From Halocatena marina (GTDB lineage Archaea > Halobacteriota > Halobacteria > Halobacteriales > Haloarculaceae), in the NCBI RefSeq assembly GCF_025913575.1, contig NZ_CP109786.1, positions 1-41,784 of the forward strand: DNA of 41,784 nt, given 5' to 3'. The translations under genes and the position numbers were made by a program. A model generated the notes under the pieces. That model was given only the letters and a program-made list of their open reading frames with translations, was not told the origin of the DNA and did no database searches. This document shows, piece after piece, positions 9,173 to 16,021 of the stretch; position 1 is the first letter of the stretch, and each line of letters starts with the position of its first letter.

Positions 9173-9976
9173 TTGACTGAAATGGCTGATTCCTATCCAC
9201 GTGGTGCAATCCCGAGTGTCGAGCCGTATCACAGCTACAGCGCGTTTCTCAAGGCTGTTGAACCATCCTACGCACTGCTGAAGTACACCGATATGCGCGC
9301 CTTGTTGAGCCGTGGTGAAACCGCTGATTCGTACTTTTCTGCGGAGACGAGCGTGATCACCACGACGACCATCCGAGACACAAAGTTGAATCTGGTCTCG
9401 TGGGAGCACGAACTCGAACGTATTCAGGCATTCAACCCCGACTTCCATATTCCAGCAGACTATTCCACCTACGAGCGACAGGACGTTGCTGACCGGACTC
9501 GGAATGTTTTGCATTGCATGGAGGGGCTTCTCTGGATGCAGCGTCAGTTACGTGACAATGATAGCGATATCCGACTCATTCCATTGGTGAAAGGCGTTAC
9601 ACCGGAGGAGCGGGCCGTCTGCTATGAGGTATTCGATCGAGCAGGATTCACTGACTATTGTGCTTTCTACGCCACACAGTATTTCACAGGAGGAAACGGG
9701 ATTCGGATCGACGAACTCGTGGCCGATCTCGAAGCAGTCAACACCGAACAGGATCGTGAGGTCTTCTTAATCGGGTTGCTGTCACCGAATTACCTGAGAC
9801 GAGTACCGGAATCGGTCGTTGCTGCTGCCGGTCAGACGGCATGGCGTTCGGACATGGCTCCCACAAAACAGAGTGTCACCGAGATGCAACAGCAGTGGAA
9901 CGAGTTCACTGAGGCTGTTTCTGACTCTCTGGAGACGGATGCTACAGCTGAGATGAGAAACGCGGAGGTGGCCTAA
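9173..9976 (+). CDS. TIM-barrel protein resembling tRNA-guanine transglycosylase / DpdA (tentative)
   Basis: 267 residues. The site AGGAGGT at 9161-9167 lies 5 bases before TTG 9173 and 14 before ATG 9182. TTG is the better-spaced start, giving MTEMADS; ATG 9182 is the alternative. The order of motifs recalls the queuine/archaeosine transglycosylase superfamily: PDFHIPADY (about residue 100), PLVKGVTPEERAVCYEVFD (about 140), GFTDYCAFYATQYFTGGNG and FLIGLLSPNYLRRVP (about 200). DpdA-type members modify DNA with 7-deazaguanines in phages and islands. I see no CxCxxC zinc motif. No other deazaguanine genes are in the window. The assignment is from memory of patterns only; it may simply be a haloarchaeal protein of unknown function. 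Confidence 0.45.
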   Translation: MTEMADSYPRGAIPSVEPYHSYSAFLKAVEPSYALLKYTDMRALLSRGETADSYFSAETSVITTTTIRDTKLNLVSWEHELERIQAFNPDFHIPADYSTYERQDVADRTRNVLHCMEGLLWMQRQLRDNDSDIRLIPLVKGVTPEERAVCYEVFDRAGFTDYCAFYATQYFTGGNGIRIDELVADLEAVNTEQDREVFLIGLLSPNYLRRVPESVVAAAGQTAWRSDMAPTKQSVTEMQQQWNEFTEAVSDSLETDATAEMRNAEVA

Positions 9977-9978
9977 CT

Positions 9979-10344
9979 ATGGGTGGGAGGTATGGCGCGA
10001 GCGATGATGGTAGCAGCGAGTATCAAGATCGACGGCCAACTGATACCGACCGGAGTGCTGAACAGCAAACAGTTGCCGATGCTGTTCAAGCGGTTGCAGA
10101 TCAACACCAAACCGGTGATGAGAGTGATGTTGGCAGTCGGTCGAATGAACCCGGACATGGAACCACGGAGACCGGAACGACCCAATGGAGCAGTCAGCAT
10201 CCGCTCACTGCCATTAGATCGAGCAGCGGATCGAGTAGCAGCTCGACACTCCACGATGTTGATAGTGCGATTGCCGAATACGTCGCTGATCAAATTGAGG
10301 AAAACGTTCGCTGGGCTGTCGAAGAAACCGAACCTGATGAGTAA
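9979..10344 (+). CDS. acidic low-complexity protein coupled to the transglycosylase-like gene
   Basis: 121 residues. The start ATG 9979 is 2 bases after the preceding stop and has GGAGGTG 8 bases upstream, so the two genes are translationally linked. It is rich in Ser, Thr, Gln, Asp and Glu with a poly-Ser segment (SSSGSSSSS), and only the last 35 residues look folded (DVDSAIAEYVADQIEENVRW). A competing frame over the same bases gives a basic protein and is unlikely in this composition. No family recognised; a small partner of the upstream protein is the simplest reading. Confidence 0.6.
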   Translation: MGGRYGASDDGSSEYQDRRPTDTDRSAEQQTVADAVQAVADQHQTGDESDVGSRSNEPGHGTTETGTTQWSSQHPLTAIRSSSGSSSSSTLHDVDSAIAEYVADQIEENVRWAVEETEPDE

Positions 10345-10470
10345 CCTATGTTGTACGTTGTCTGAGATAGAGAGAATATCCCTGTGACCCAGAACGATAA
10401 GGTTTCGTCGGACAATGTAAGCTATGAATGACTGGAGAGTTCGAAACGTCGAATTGCAAGGTGTTGTCTA

Positions 10471-10689
10471 ATGACTGAACGAGCGCGCCTCAAATCGTAC
10501 TTGCTGATGGGGATCGGTGCTATCGGAATTATCATTATCGTAGCCACTCCTTCGGGATCAACATGGGGGGCGATCCTAGCGGGAGCCGTGGCTGGAGGTG
10601 CTATCCTGGATGGTGTTATTATCCTCTATAGAATTCGGACGCAGGAGACAGCGCTGTTGAATAGTGGACAACATATAAAGCAAGAATAA
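10471..10689 (+). CDS. small two-helix membrane protein
   Basis: 72 residues starting at ATG 10471, with an AAGGTG ribosome-site-like stretch about 8 bases upstream. Two hydrophobic segments (about 9-27 and 32-52) are joined by a short Gly/Ser turn, followed by a polar tail. No family recognised. It may be an accessory of the transfer apparatus, but nothing beyond proximity says so. Confidence 0.55.
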   Translation: MTERARLKSYLLMGIGAIGIIIIVATPSGSTWGAILAGAVAGGAILDGVIILYRIRTQETALLNSGQHIKQE

Positions 10690-10974
10690 GAGTAAAAACC
10701 GCCGTTATCGATCGGACGCATTCGATTATATCAGTATCTTCGGGTAACGTTGACTCAAGGCTGCCACCTTCTCGATGGCATCGAAGGCCTACCTAAGTGA
10801 ATTGGCCGGTCGGGTATTCTCTGCTCACCAATTCCTTCGGTTGTTCACGACAATCGAGTTCATCCAGCAGGCGGACGAGGATCCGAAGATGACGAATAGT
10901 ATATATGAGAAAATAACCCGGCTAAGACGGTGGAAAAGTATAATGTATAGGAGAACTAGATATATAACGAGACG
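10690..10974. other. 285-bp gap, AT-rich on its right, no credible gene
   Basis: A reading frame from 10775 runs through the gap, but its later part is the shadow of the gene at 10975. Its first 45 codons could be a decayed gene. TATA-like stretches near 10907-10970 (GTATATATGA, GTATAATGTATAG, GATATATAACG) probably hold the promoter of the 10975 operon. Confidence 0.4.
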
Positions 10975-11241
10975 ATGGATCAAACAATGGAATCAAAAAC
11001 CGTTGATGAGTGGATTAATCAGCTCGCAGCAGACGACTTCTGGGGATCACGTATGGATAAAATCGCTCGACAGACGATCTGCGCAATGCAGTACGGTTCC
11101 CAGGACTACACGCTCGATGATCTGTACCGATCCTTCTCCGATAGCGACTACCGGGAGCAGATTGAGGAGATACCCCAGTTTGACGGACAGAAACCATACC
11201 TAGCGCTGGCAGAACGAGTCGAACCCCACGTTAAAACGTGA
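10975..11241 (+). CDS. small acidic protein, unknown function
   Basis: 88 residues, acidic and without membrane segments (MDQTMESKTVDEWINQLAAD at the N-terminus). It probably folds as helices. Its stop is 2 bases before ATG 11244 of the membrane protein that follows, so the two form an operon. TATA-like sequences lie 35-10 bases upstream. No family recognised. Confidence 0.6.
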   Translation: MDQTMESKTVDEWINQLAADDFWGSRMDKIARQTICAMQYGSQDYTLDDLYRSFSDSDYREQIEEIPQFDGQKPYLALAERVEPHVKT

Positions 11242-11243
11242 CT

Positions 11244-11531
11244 ATGCCAGTATTGGCTGAAAAACGAGTACGGGATGGATTTGAGAAATGTGGTGTTGCG
11301 GCCGTCATTCTGGTTGTTCAGCGGCTATACGGGGGGTTCGGAAACCTGTCTATGCCCTCTGCCATCAACATGAATACTGGCGAACCAGTGACTGCAACAG
11401 GAGCCACAGGAATAGGTCACACCCTGCCGCCTGCTGATCTGTCTGTCCTGATCGGTTCAGGGCTAGGACTTGCCGTGGTTCTGTTATTTGGACTTGCGAT
11501 GATTGATTTCTACGCAGGATTACGGGTTTGA
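11244..11531 (+). CDS. small membrane protein, paralogue of the protein at 35733
   Basis: 95 residues from ATG 11244; the GTG at 11238 is a possible alternative start. The first hydrophobic segment (KCGVAAVILVVQRLYG) is followed by an outer loop with GATGIGHTLPPADLS, a second hydrophobic segment (LIGSGLGLAVVLLFGLAMID) and a short basic end. The protein at 35733 has the same order: KCGIAGVIVAILQLC, EATGIAYLAPGDQSL and a second helix ending AMIDF. The two are diverged copies on one replicon. Function unknown; the size and topology would suit a pilin-like or holin-like role. Confidence 0.6.
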   Translation: MPVLAEKRVRDGFEKCGVAAVILVVQRLYGGFGNLSMPSAINMNTGEPVTATGATGIGHTLPPADLSVLIGSGLGLAVVLLFGLAMIDFYAGLRV

Positions 11532-11610
11532 TGATCTCTGAGAAAGATTCTCTGTTGATGTGCTACACGATCGGTGGGTGGTTCGTTAACCGATGCGAAC
11601 GTGAGCGCCG

Positions 11611-12291
11611 TTAGGTATCGGCTCTATGCGCTTTTCTGGCATGAGAGCCCGAGCAAAACGCCTCTCCACTCCCGTCTACGTGAATATGCGCGATGGTCTC
11701 TAGCGATCTCTCACACTGCTCGTAAGCACACTCTGCATCGGAGCGATCAACCCACTCGATCGATACGTCGCTCGTCGGTTTTGAACTGCCTCGATCACTA
11801 TGGCGGGGTGGATTAGTTCGTCCAACAAATCCCGCCATCTCTTCTTCATGGATAACGCTGCCCGATGTATCGTCCGTTCGATGCCTAACAATCGGTCCAA
11901 TGCCACCACTCTCGGGAACCGTCATCCGCACGTCGATGAGTGATTTAAGCTCTCTCGGAACGGCGACCGCGTGGATGACAACGTTCGGTTGCACAGTCCG
12001 TCCGCCAGCGAGGGCAGCCAGCACCGGCCACCAGTCATCATCTGTTACGGTCGGGTCCATCGTATAGACCACTGTGTGATCGTGAGGGATCGTCTCGCTC
12101 TCCTCCGGATTATAGACAACATCCGTCGCTCCCGTTTCTCGCTTCAGCAGTGCTACAACGCGCGCACATAGTGCATTGCCCTGCCGAGGAGTAGCTCCTG
12201 TGTCTCCCTCTATCCAGATGGTGACGCTCTGCCCACTAGCCGCCAGACGGGTGGCAACAGTTTCGACCGTCTCTGCGGACGTTTCACTCAT
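11611..12291 (-). CDS. unknown acidic protein with C-terminal Cys/His cluster
   Basis: 226 residues. ATG 12291 has GGAGGG upstream and overlaps the preceding stop as ATGA, which sets the start. The N-terminal half has an alpha/beta character (VTIWIEGDTGATPRQG, VVALLKRETGATDVVYNP, HTVVYTMDP). The C-terminal end has CAYEQCERSLETIAHIHV and CSGSH, a possible zinc site. It is the last gene of the three-gene minus-strand operon led by a winged-helix regulator. No family recognised. Confidence 0.65.
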   Translation of the reverse strand: MSETSAETVETVATRLAASGQSVTIWIEGDTGATPRQGNALCARVVALLKRETGATDVVYNPEESETIPHDHTVVYTMDPTVTDDDWWPVLAALAGGRTVQPNVVIHAVAVPRELKSLIDVRMTVPESGGIGPIVRHRTDDTSGSVIHEEEMAGFVGRTNPPRHSDRGSSKPTSDVSIEWVDRSDAECAYEQCERSLETIAHIHVDGSGEAFCSGSHARKAHRADT

Positions 12292-12704
12292 CGTTCCCTC
12301 CTCGACGCGCCACACCCCGCACACGAGAACGAAGTCATCACGATATTCCCAACGCTGTCGGTGTGATTCCGGTGCTCGACTGCAAGCGTTCCGCATTCGG
12401 AACATGCGCCTCCAACGTCGACGGCTTGGAGCGCCGCCGTCTGATGATCACAGGATGCAGCCAGCCGGTTTTTCCACCCCTGACGGGCTTCGGTCCCCAT
12501 CCCAGTCTTCTCGTCTTCACGGTCGTGACCACACGTGCACGAGTCTCCCTGAACGATCTTCTCGGACCCGTCCGGTAGCAAGACTGTGTGCTTGTTCCCC
12601 GTGCGCAACACTGCTACAGCATCGCTAGACGAAAGTGGAGATAGCAACCCTTGGTCGTAATAAGAATCCCAACTCTGCGCCAGCTTCTCGGCGTTTCTAC
12701 TCAT
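12288..12704 (-). CDS. SWIM-type zinc finger protein with second zinc ribbon
   Basis: 138 residues. Around residues 53-87, SCTCGHD and ASCDHQTAALQ give the CxC...CxH pattern of a SWIM zinc finger, a DNA- or protein-binding domain. A second CxxC pair (CSECG) and a C-terminal SCAGC may form a zinc ribbon. It overlaps its upstream neighbour by 8 bases and its downstream neighbour by 4, so the three genes are one coupled operon. Another SWIM-like protein is encoded at 14516. Confidence 0.65.
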   Translation of the reverse strand: MSRNAEKLAQSWDSYYDQGLLSPLSSSDAVAVLRTGNKHTVLLPDGSEKIVQGDSCTCGHDREDEKTGMGTEARQGWKNRLAASCDHQTAALQAVDVGGACSECGTLAVEHRNHTDSVGNIVMTSFSCAGCGASRRER

Positions 12705-13068
12705 CGGGCGTCACCTCTCCCTCAGGAACTGAATGGACATCTCCATCCTCAAACACTTGCTCCCCAACGACAATTGGCTCATCTAACTCCTTACTCAGGC
12801 GTTGTAGTCGTCGCTCAGGACGCTCTTCAGCCTCCTCCGGTGGAAGTCGCCACCAGACGATCATATTCCCATGCTTCCGCCTTTGAATACGACCTTGATC
12901 GAATAGCCGAGTCAGCTTTTGGCGTGCGCTTTCTCGGCTTCGTCCAATCTCTTCCGCTATATCGCTTGTCACAACTACTGGCTCATTTACCGAGTCGAAT
13001 GCAGCCAATACGTCATCAAGCGTTAGTCGTCCCTCGAATTGTTCGTTCTCGTCTGGCTCAGGTGCCAT
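12697..13068 (-). CDS. winged-helix transcriptional regulator, probably autoregulatory
   Basis: 123 residues from ATG 13068. The TATA-like TTATAAG lies about 25-31 bases upstream, which predicts a leaderless transcript starting at this codon. A winged helix covers about residues 20-75: VVVTSDIAEEIGRSRESARQ, then MIVWWRLPPEE in the wing. The protein at 18778 has the same core (TTDVAEALGCSTETARVKL, TVVWWLPS), so they are paralogues. It is transcribed away from the gene at 13261 from a divergent promoter with symmetric elements, a usual place for autoregulation. The last 40 residues are acidic. Confidence 0.8.
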   Translation of the reverse strand: MAPEPDENEQFEGRLTLDDVLAAFDSVNEPVVVTSDIAEEIGRSRESARQKLTRLFDQGRIQRRKHGNMIVWWRLPPEEAEERPERRLQRLSKELDEPIVVGEQVFEDGDVHSVPEGEVTPDE

Positions 13069-13170
13069 ATCTATACCTATGAGAGCCACCCACTTATAAT
13101 CTTTGGTACGTACAAAGTTATGTACATTGCCACCTGCCAAAAGTTATAAGTGGATAGCGCTCATGGTTGT
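13069..13170. promoter_or_regulatory. divergent promoter, quasi-symmetric, copy 1
   Basis: Two outward-facing TATA elements (minus strand ATTATAAG near 13097-13090; plus strand GTTATAAG near 13143-13150) sit inside CCACTTATA / TATAAGTGG flanks. Between them is CTTTG-GTACGTA-CAAAG (about 13101-13117), a probable operator. The minus transcript should start at the ATG of the regulator. The plus transcript should start near 13170, giving a leader of about 90 bases. The region reappears around 14330-14424. Confidence 0.7.
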
Positions 13171-13260
13171 AGATAGGAAGCACGGGACGCCGGTCAGGAA
13201 TGAATTGGCCGGGACGTGTTCGAGCACGTCCGACCGGGCTTCTCAAAGGTGATCGAAGCC
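13170..13260 (+). promoter_or_regulatory. structured 5' leader, version 1
   Basis: It begins near TAGATAGGAAG, contains the hairpin GGACGTG-TTCGAG-CACGTCC (13212-13231) inside a longer GCCGGTC/GACCGGGC pairing, and ends CTTCTCAAAGGTGAT, which includes the ribosome site before ATG 13261. The same block precedes the gene at 14516. A variant with different internal hairpins precedes the gene at 14244. Confidence 0.6.
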
Positions 13261-13638
13261 ATGCAGACATCAAACACGACAGCAGAAAAAGGCGAGGAAT
13301 TGGCCGACGAACACGTTGAAGAAATAGTCAATCGTATCGAACGACTAGTCTCTATGGGGTTGCCGTCATGCGATGAATGTTACTCACTCGATCGTGAGGA
13401 CCGTCCCGAAGACGGCGAGTTTTGGCCAAGTCCACTAACGATTTTCGTGGATATTGAGGGAGATACGCTGGTCGATTGGAAGAATAAGAAGGTATGCGAC
13501 TTCCACACCCCTGCTGAAGGGGTTGCTGATGAAGCTGTTGCGACCCACCGGGTGCGCGCCCGGTCGGAGTTCATCGGAGACGAGCATCCCCACAACGGGG
13601 CATACTGCTACAACGTTATTTCAGTTGAGGAGGTTTAG
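13261..13638 (+). CDS. unknown protein sharing leader and first codons with the gene at 14516
   Basis: 125 residues. ATG 13261 has the ribosome site AAGGTGAT about 6 bases upstream; a GTG at 13216 lies inside the leader hairpin and is rejected. It begins MQTSNT, as does the protein at 14516, because the duplication reaches into the coding region. After that the two differ. It has a CDEC pair (about residues 37-40) plus CDFH further on, possibly binding metal. It is acidic and soluble. No family recognised. Confidence 0.65.
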   Translation: MQTSNTTAEKGEELADEHVEEIVNRIERLVSMGLPSCDECYSLDREDRPEDGEFWPSPLTIFVDIEGDTLVDWKNKKVCDFHTPAEGVADEAVATHRVRARSEFIGDEHPHNGAYCYNVISVEEV

Positions 13639-13881
13639 CTGATCACATCGGGTTAGAGTGAGCTTGGTTGGGTTACATACCCATCCAAGTAGACAGCGAA
13701 CTCAAGGAAGTGTACCTGTTTGAATCACTGAAGCGATATAGCGACAACGAATAACGATTCGAACCGACACTAGCGAGGGACATTTCTCCGGACGACGAAG
13801 GACCTAGTAGATATCCATGTCCTAGAGAGTCAACTATCGGTTTACTCTTTAGATGTAAGCAAGACCGACAAGCTCCCCCCC
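13639..13881. other. 243-bp gap with possible gene relic
   Basis: No intact gene. A short frame around 13690-13755 (reading roughly DSELKEVYLFESLKRY before a stop) looks like a coding remnant. Convergent genes end on either side. Confidence 0.3.
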
Positions 13882-14244
13882 TTAGAACGGCTGGTTTTCG
13901 AAGATTTGTGCGGGAGTAATGGCGAGGACTTTATCGCGTCGGTCGAGTTCAACATACATCTGTGCGTGTTGTTCGGCTATCTCGCGCGGGCATACGCCGA
14001 CTGCCTTTTCCTCGAAGAGAATTCTCGCATCCTTGAACACAACGTCACCGTCCGATTCTTCGCCATCTTGTGCGGTCACAGTGTGTTCTGTGAATTCATT
14101 GGTGATGGCAACCGCAACGCAAACTGGGACGCTTTCTGTTGCTTCCCATGCTCCGGCGATGGCCAGAGCATTGAAATCGACATCTGTTACCTGTTTCTCG
14201 CTCGATTCCTCGCCTTTTTCTTCTGTCGTCGTTGAGTACGTCAT
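13882..14244 (-). CDS. unknown acidic protein with conserved leader
   Basis: 120 residues from ATG 14244, with AAAGG upstream as the ribosome site. It is acidic, with a central beta-rich stretch (ESVPVCVAVAITNEFTEHTV) and two Cys. It ends ITPAQIFENQPF. It is transcribed from the second divergent promoter and has the third version of the structured leader. No family recognised. Confidence 0.6.
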   Translation of the reverse strand: MTYSTTTEEKGEESSEKQVTDVDFNALAIAGAWEATESVPVCVAVAITNEFTEHTVTAQDGEESDGDVVFKDARILFEEKAVGVCPREIAEQHAQMYVELDRRDKVLAITPAQIFENQPF

Positions 14245-14322
14245 GGGTTTCTAGTTCCTTTGAGAAGCCCGGTTGGGTGTTCTGAGCACCTGACCACTTT
14301 CTGCGTGGTGTCCCGTACTTCC
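14245..14322 (-). promoter_or_regulatory. structured 5' leader, version 3 (diverged internal hairpins)
   Basis: Read on the minus strand it starts TAGATAGGAAGTACGGGAC, as in versions 1 and 2, and ends ACCGGGCTTCTCAAAGG. The middle instead holds the hairpins CCAC-GCAGAAA-GTGG and GGTGCTC-A-GAACACC. Conserved ends with replaced but still pairing centres argue for selection on RNA structure. Confidence 0.55.
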
Positions 14323-14424
14323 TATCTATACCCATGAGAGCCATCCACTTATAGTCTTTGGTAGGTGGCAATGCACGTAGCTTTGTACGTACCAAAAGTT
14401 ATAAGTGGGTGGCAGACATAGATG
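14323..14424. promoter_or_regulatory. divergent promoter, copy 2 (in opposite orientation)
   Basis: It matches the 13069-13170 region best when reverse-complemented: CTTTGTACGTACCAAAAG here, CTTTGGTACGTACAAAG there. Outward TATA elements TATAAG are on both strands. It drives 14244 leftward and 14516 rightward, so four genes or operons share one promoter type and probably one regulator. Confidence 0.65.
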
Positions 14425-14515
14425 TAAATAGGAAGCGCGGGACGCCGGTCAGGAATAGTTTGGCCGGGACGTGTTCGAGCACGTCCGACCGGGCTTCTCA
14501 AAGGTGATCGAAGCC
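14424..14515 (+). promoter_or_regulatory. structured 5' leader, version 2
   Basis: Nearly identical to 13170-13260, with the same GGACGTG...CACGTCC hairpin and the same AAAGGTGAT ribosome site before ATG 14516. The duplicated block continues through the first codons. Confidence 0.6.
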
Positions 14516-15220
14516 ATGCAGACATCAAACACGCCAGTAGAAAAAGCTGAGGGATCGAACGGACAAGTTGACGCGCGTATCGGACGCGCACTGAGCGAGT
14601 TCCTCCATGCAGAAAAGGGGGAACACGGCGACGAAACGTATCGAGTGCACTCCGGATCGGGATCGACCTACGCCGTCGATCTCGATGGACCGGATGGGAG
14701 ATTCTGCTCCTGTGCCGACACAGCCGAGTTCTGTAAGCATATTCTCCACGTACTCCTCGTTGAGACGCCAGAGACGCTCATGTCGGATGTCACTGAGTGC
14801 GAACACGGAGATGAGGATTGCCCCGGTGCTGATGCAATCTCGATCGAAGACGGTGAGCCAGAATCTGAAGGAGCGTTCCCTTGCTTCCCTTGCTTCCAGA
14901 AAGCCCGACGAGACAGCAAGGAGCGCGCAGGAGCCACCAATCAGCCAGTTATGGCCGACGGTGGCCAGCCAATCCTGACGGAACTCAAAGAAGGGCAGAT
15001 CTTCACAGACAAGACCGGCACCCTCTGGAAACTCGAACAGCGAGTTGAGCCGGTTGATCTCGCTGATGATGGGACCGAAGTCGCATGTGTACGGCTTGAG
15101 CCAGCTGACGGAGACGGAAAACGACAGATCAGCTGTGAGACATTCCCTGGGATAGTCAACGATCCAGACGGCAGATACACGCTTGTTAGCGAGCCAGAGA
15201 TCGTGGAGGTGAGCGACTGA
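14516..15220 (+). CDS. SWIM-type zinc finger protein
   Basis: 234 residues. Around 50-80, TYAVDLDGPDGRFCSCADT followed by EFCKHILHVLL gives the CxCx(n)CxH SWIM pattern, the core of proteins that bind DNA or partner proteins. The next stretch has more Cys (CEHGDEDCPGAD; CFPCF). The C-terminal 90 residues (TELKEGQIFTDKTGTLWKLE onward) look like a separate beta-rich domain. That segment resembles the start of the protein at 19752 (EWTDKTGTVWRVERR). The gene overlaps the next start by 1 base (TGATG), forming an operon with two mini zinc ribbons. Confidence 0.7.
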   Translation: MQTSNTPVEKAEGSNGQVDARIGRALSEFLHAEKGEHGDETYRVHSGSGSTYAVDLDGPDGRFCSCADTAEFCKHILHVLLVETPETLMSDVTECEHGDEDCPGADAISIEDGEPESEGAFPCFPCFQKARRDSKERAGATNQPVMADGGQPILTELKEGQIFTDKTGTLWKLEQRVEPVDLADDGTEVACVRLEPADGDGKRQISCETFPGIVNDPDGRYTLVSEPEIVEVSD

Positions 15221-15336
15221 TGGCCACGACGTGGTGTCCGGCGTGCAACCATCAAACCGTCCTTACCATCCATAAAACGGACCTGTCTGTTGAAGTCTGC
15301 AAGAGAGATGACTGCAACCATAGGAAAATCCTATGA
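15220..15336 (+). CDS. 38-residue zinc ribbon mini-protein
   Basis: ATG 15220 overlaps the preceding stop (TGATG). The sequence starts MATTWCPACNHQTVLTI and ends CKRDDCNHRKIL, giving two CxxC/CxxxxC knuckles about 18 residues apart, as in a rubredoxin-type zinc ribbon. It ends in ATGA, overlapping the next gene. Coupling on both sides makes it a real gene despite its length. Confidence 0.6.
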   Translation: MATTWCPACNHQTVLTIHKTDLSVEVCKRDDCNHRKIL

Positions 15337-15461
15337 AGCTCACTGGTCACATATGTCCGGATTGTCTGTCAAATAAAGTGAGCGGCAGGGTAGGAGAAAC
15401 CGAAGTTAAAATAGTTTGTATGGATTGTGGTTTTGAGGGAACTGCCCCAAGAAACGACTGA
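15333..15461 (+). CDS. 42-residue zinc ribbon mini-protein
   Basis: ATG 15333 overlaps the preceding stop by 4 bases (ATGA). It has CPDC near residue 8 and CMDCGFEG near residue 29, a classic zinc ribbon spacing. It is the last gene of the operon started at 14516 and is followed 68 bases later by the first 48-bp inverted-repeat element. Confidence 0.6.
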   Translation: MKLTGHICPDCLSNKVSGRVGETEVKIVCMDCGFEGTAPRND

Positions 15462-15529
15462 AAGATAGAGTCGATTCACACTTTCTTTCTCATTTGCTTC
15501 GGGATTCAGAGGCTATCGATTGCCTCTGG

Positions 15530-15577
15530 CCTTATGTAACATCGGTGCCTTTATGGAGCAAGGAATGTTACATAAGG
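15530..15577. repeat. 48-bp inverted-repeat element, copy A
   Basis: Arms CCTTATGTAAC (15530-15540) and GTTACATAAGG (15567-15577) are perfect inverted 11-mers with a 26-base centre. It lies between the end of the zinc-ribbon operon and ATG 15584. Copies B, C and D have the same arms but unrelated centres. Confidence 0.9.
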
Positions 15578-15583
15578 TTGAGG

Positions 15584-15922
15584 ATGACGAGCGAAAACTC
15601 ACCGACTGCTCCCGATTCACTCCCGAAGTATCTCGAAGAAGGAATGCAGAAACAAGACGGCGAGACGCTCACCGACATGATCGCGTACGCCGAGGAGCTG
15701 ATCGAGTGGCAGCAACGACCGGTCGACCCTGATGACCTCCCTGACGGAGCTGAGCCGGTCGAGGACGAGAGCAGCAAAAACGGAACAGTCGTCAAGGAAA
15801 TGGTCACGTGTGGAGACGAGACATGCAGCTGTATGACCGACGACGAGCTACATGGCCCGTATAAATATCGATATTTCTACAGAAAAGGCAAACTCACATC
15901 GGAATATCTCGGAAAAGCCTAG
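15584..15922 (+). CDS. DUF6788-like small Cys-rich protein between two inverted-repeat elements
   Basis: 112 residues from ATG 15584, only 6 bases after element A; the stop is 12 bases before element B. The N-terminal 70 residues are acidic and helical. The C-terminal end has CGDETCSCMTDDELHGPYKY and YRKGKLTSEYLGKA. This matches the C..C.C....HGPY...GK..S.Y.GK pattern I associate with the DUF6788 family, whose function is not known to me. Its position between the two repeats suggests a mobile or exchangeable cassette. Confidence 0.65.
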   Translation: MTSENSPTAPDSLPKYLEEGMQKQDGETLTDMIAYAEELIEWQQRPVDPDDLPDGAEPVEDESSKNGTVVKEMVTCGDETCSCMTDDELHGPYKYRYFYRKGKLTSEYLGKA

Positions 15923-15934
15923 GTATCCCTTCCG

Positions 15935-15983
15935 CCTTATGTAATGATGCGCCCGAACACACCCCTCCACAGATTACATAAGG
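15935..15983. repeat. 49-bp inverted-repeat element, copy B
   Basis: Arms CCTTATGTAAT (15935-15945) and ATTACATAAGG (15973-15983), with a 27-base centre. It lies between the convergent ends of the genes at 15922 and 16022. The outermost-but-inner base of the arms changed on both sides (T/A here, C/G in copy A), so the pairing is preserved. Confidence 0.9.
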
Positions 15984-16021
15984 TCGGAATCGAATCGCCG
16001 AAACCGAAACGAGAGAATGCC

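Noticed and set aside
8705..9514. Long minus-strand reading frame over the repeat region and the start of the 9173 gene
   Set aside because: It is Cys/Arg-rich, unlike neighbouring proteins, overlaps a better-supported gene, and its repeats simply mirror the DNA repeat units.
9983..10387. Plus-strand frame overlapping the 9979 gene
   Set aside because: Gives a basic Met/Arg-rich protein; the 9979 frame is acidic, has a ribosome site and is coupled to the gene before it.
12176..12628. Plus-strand frames across the 11611-13068 operon
   Set aside because: They mirror the minus-strand coupled genes and are Arg/Ser-rich shadows.
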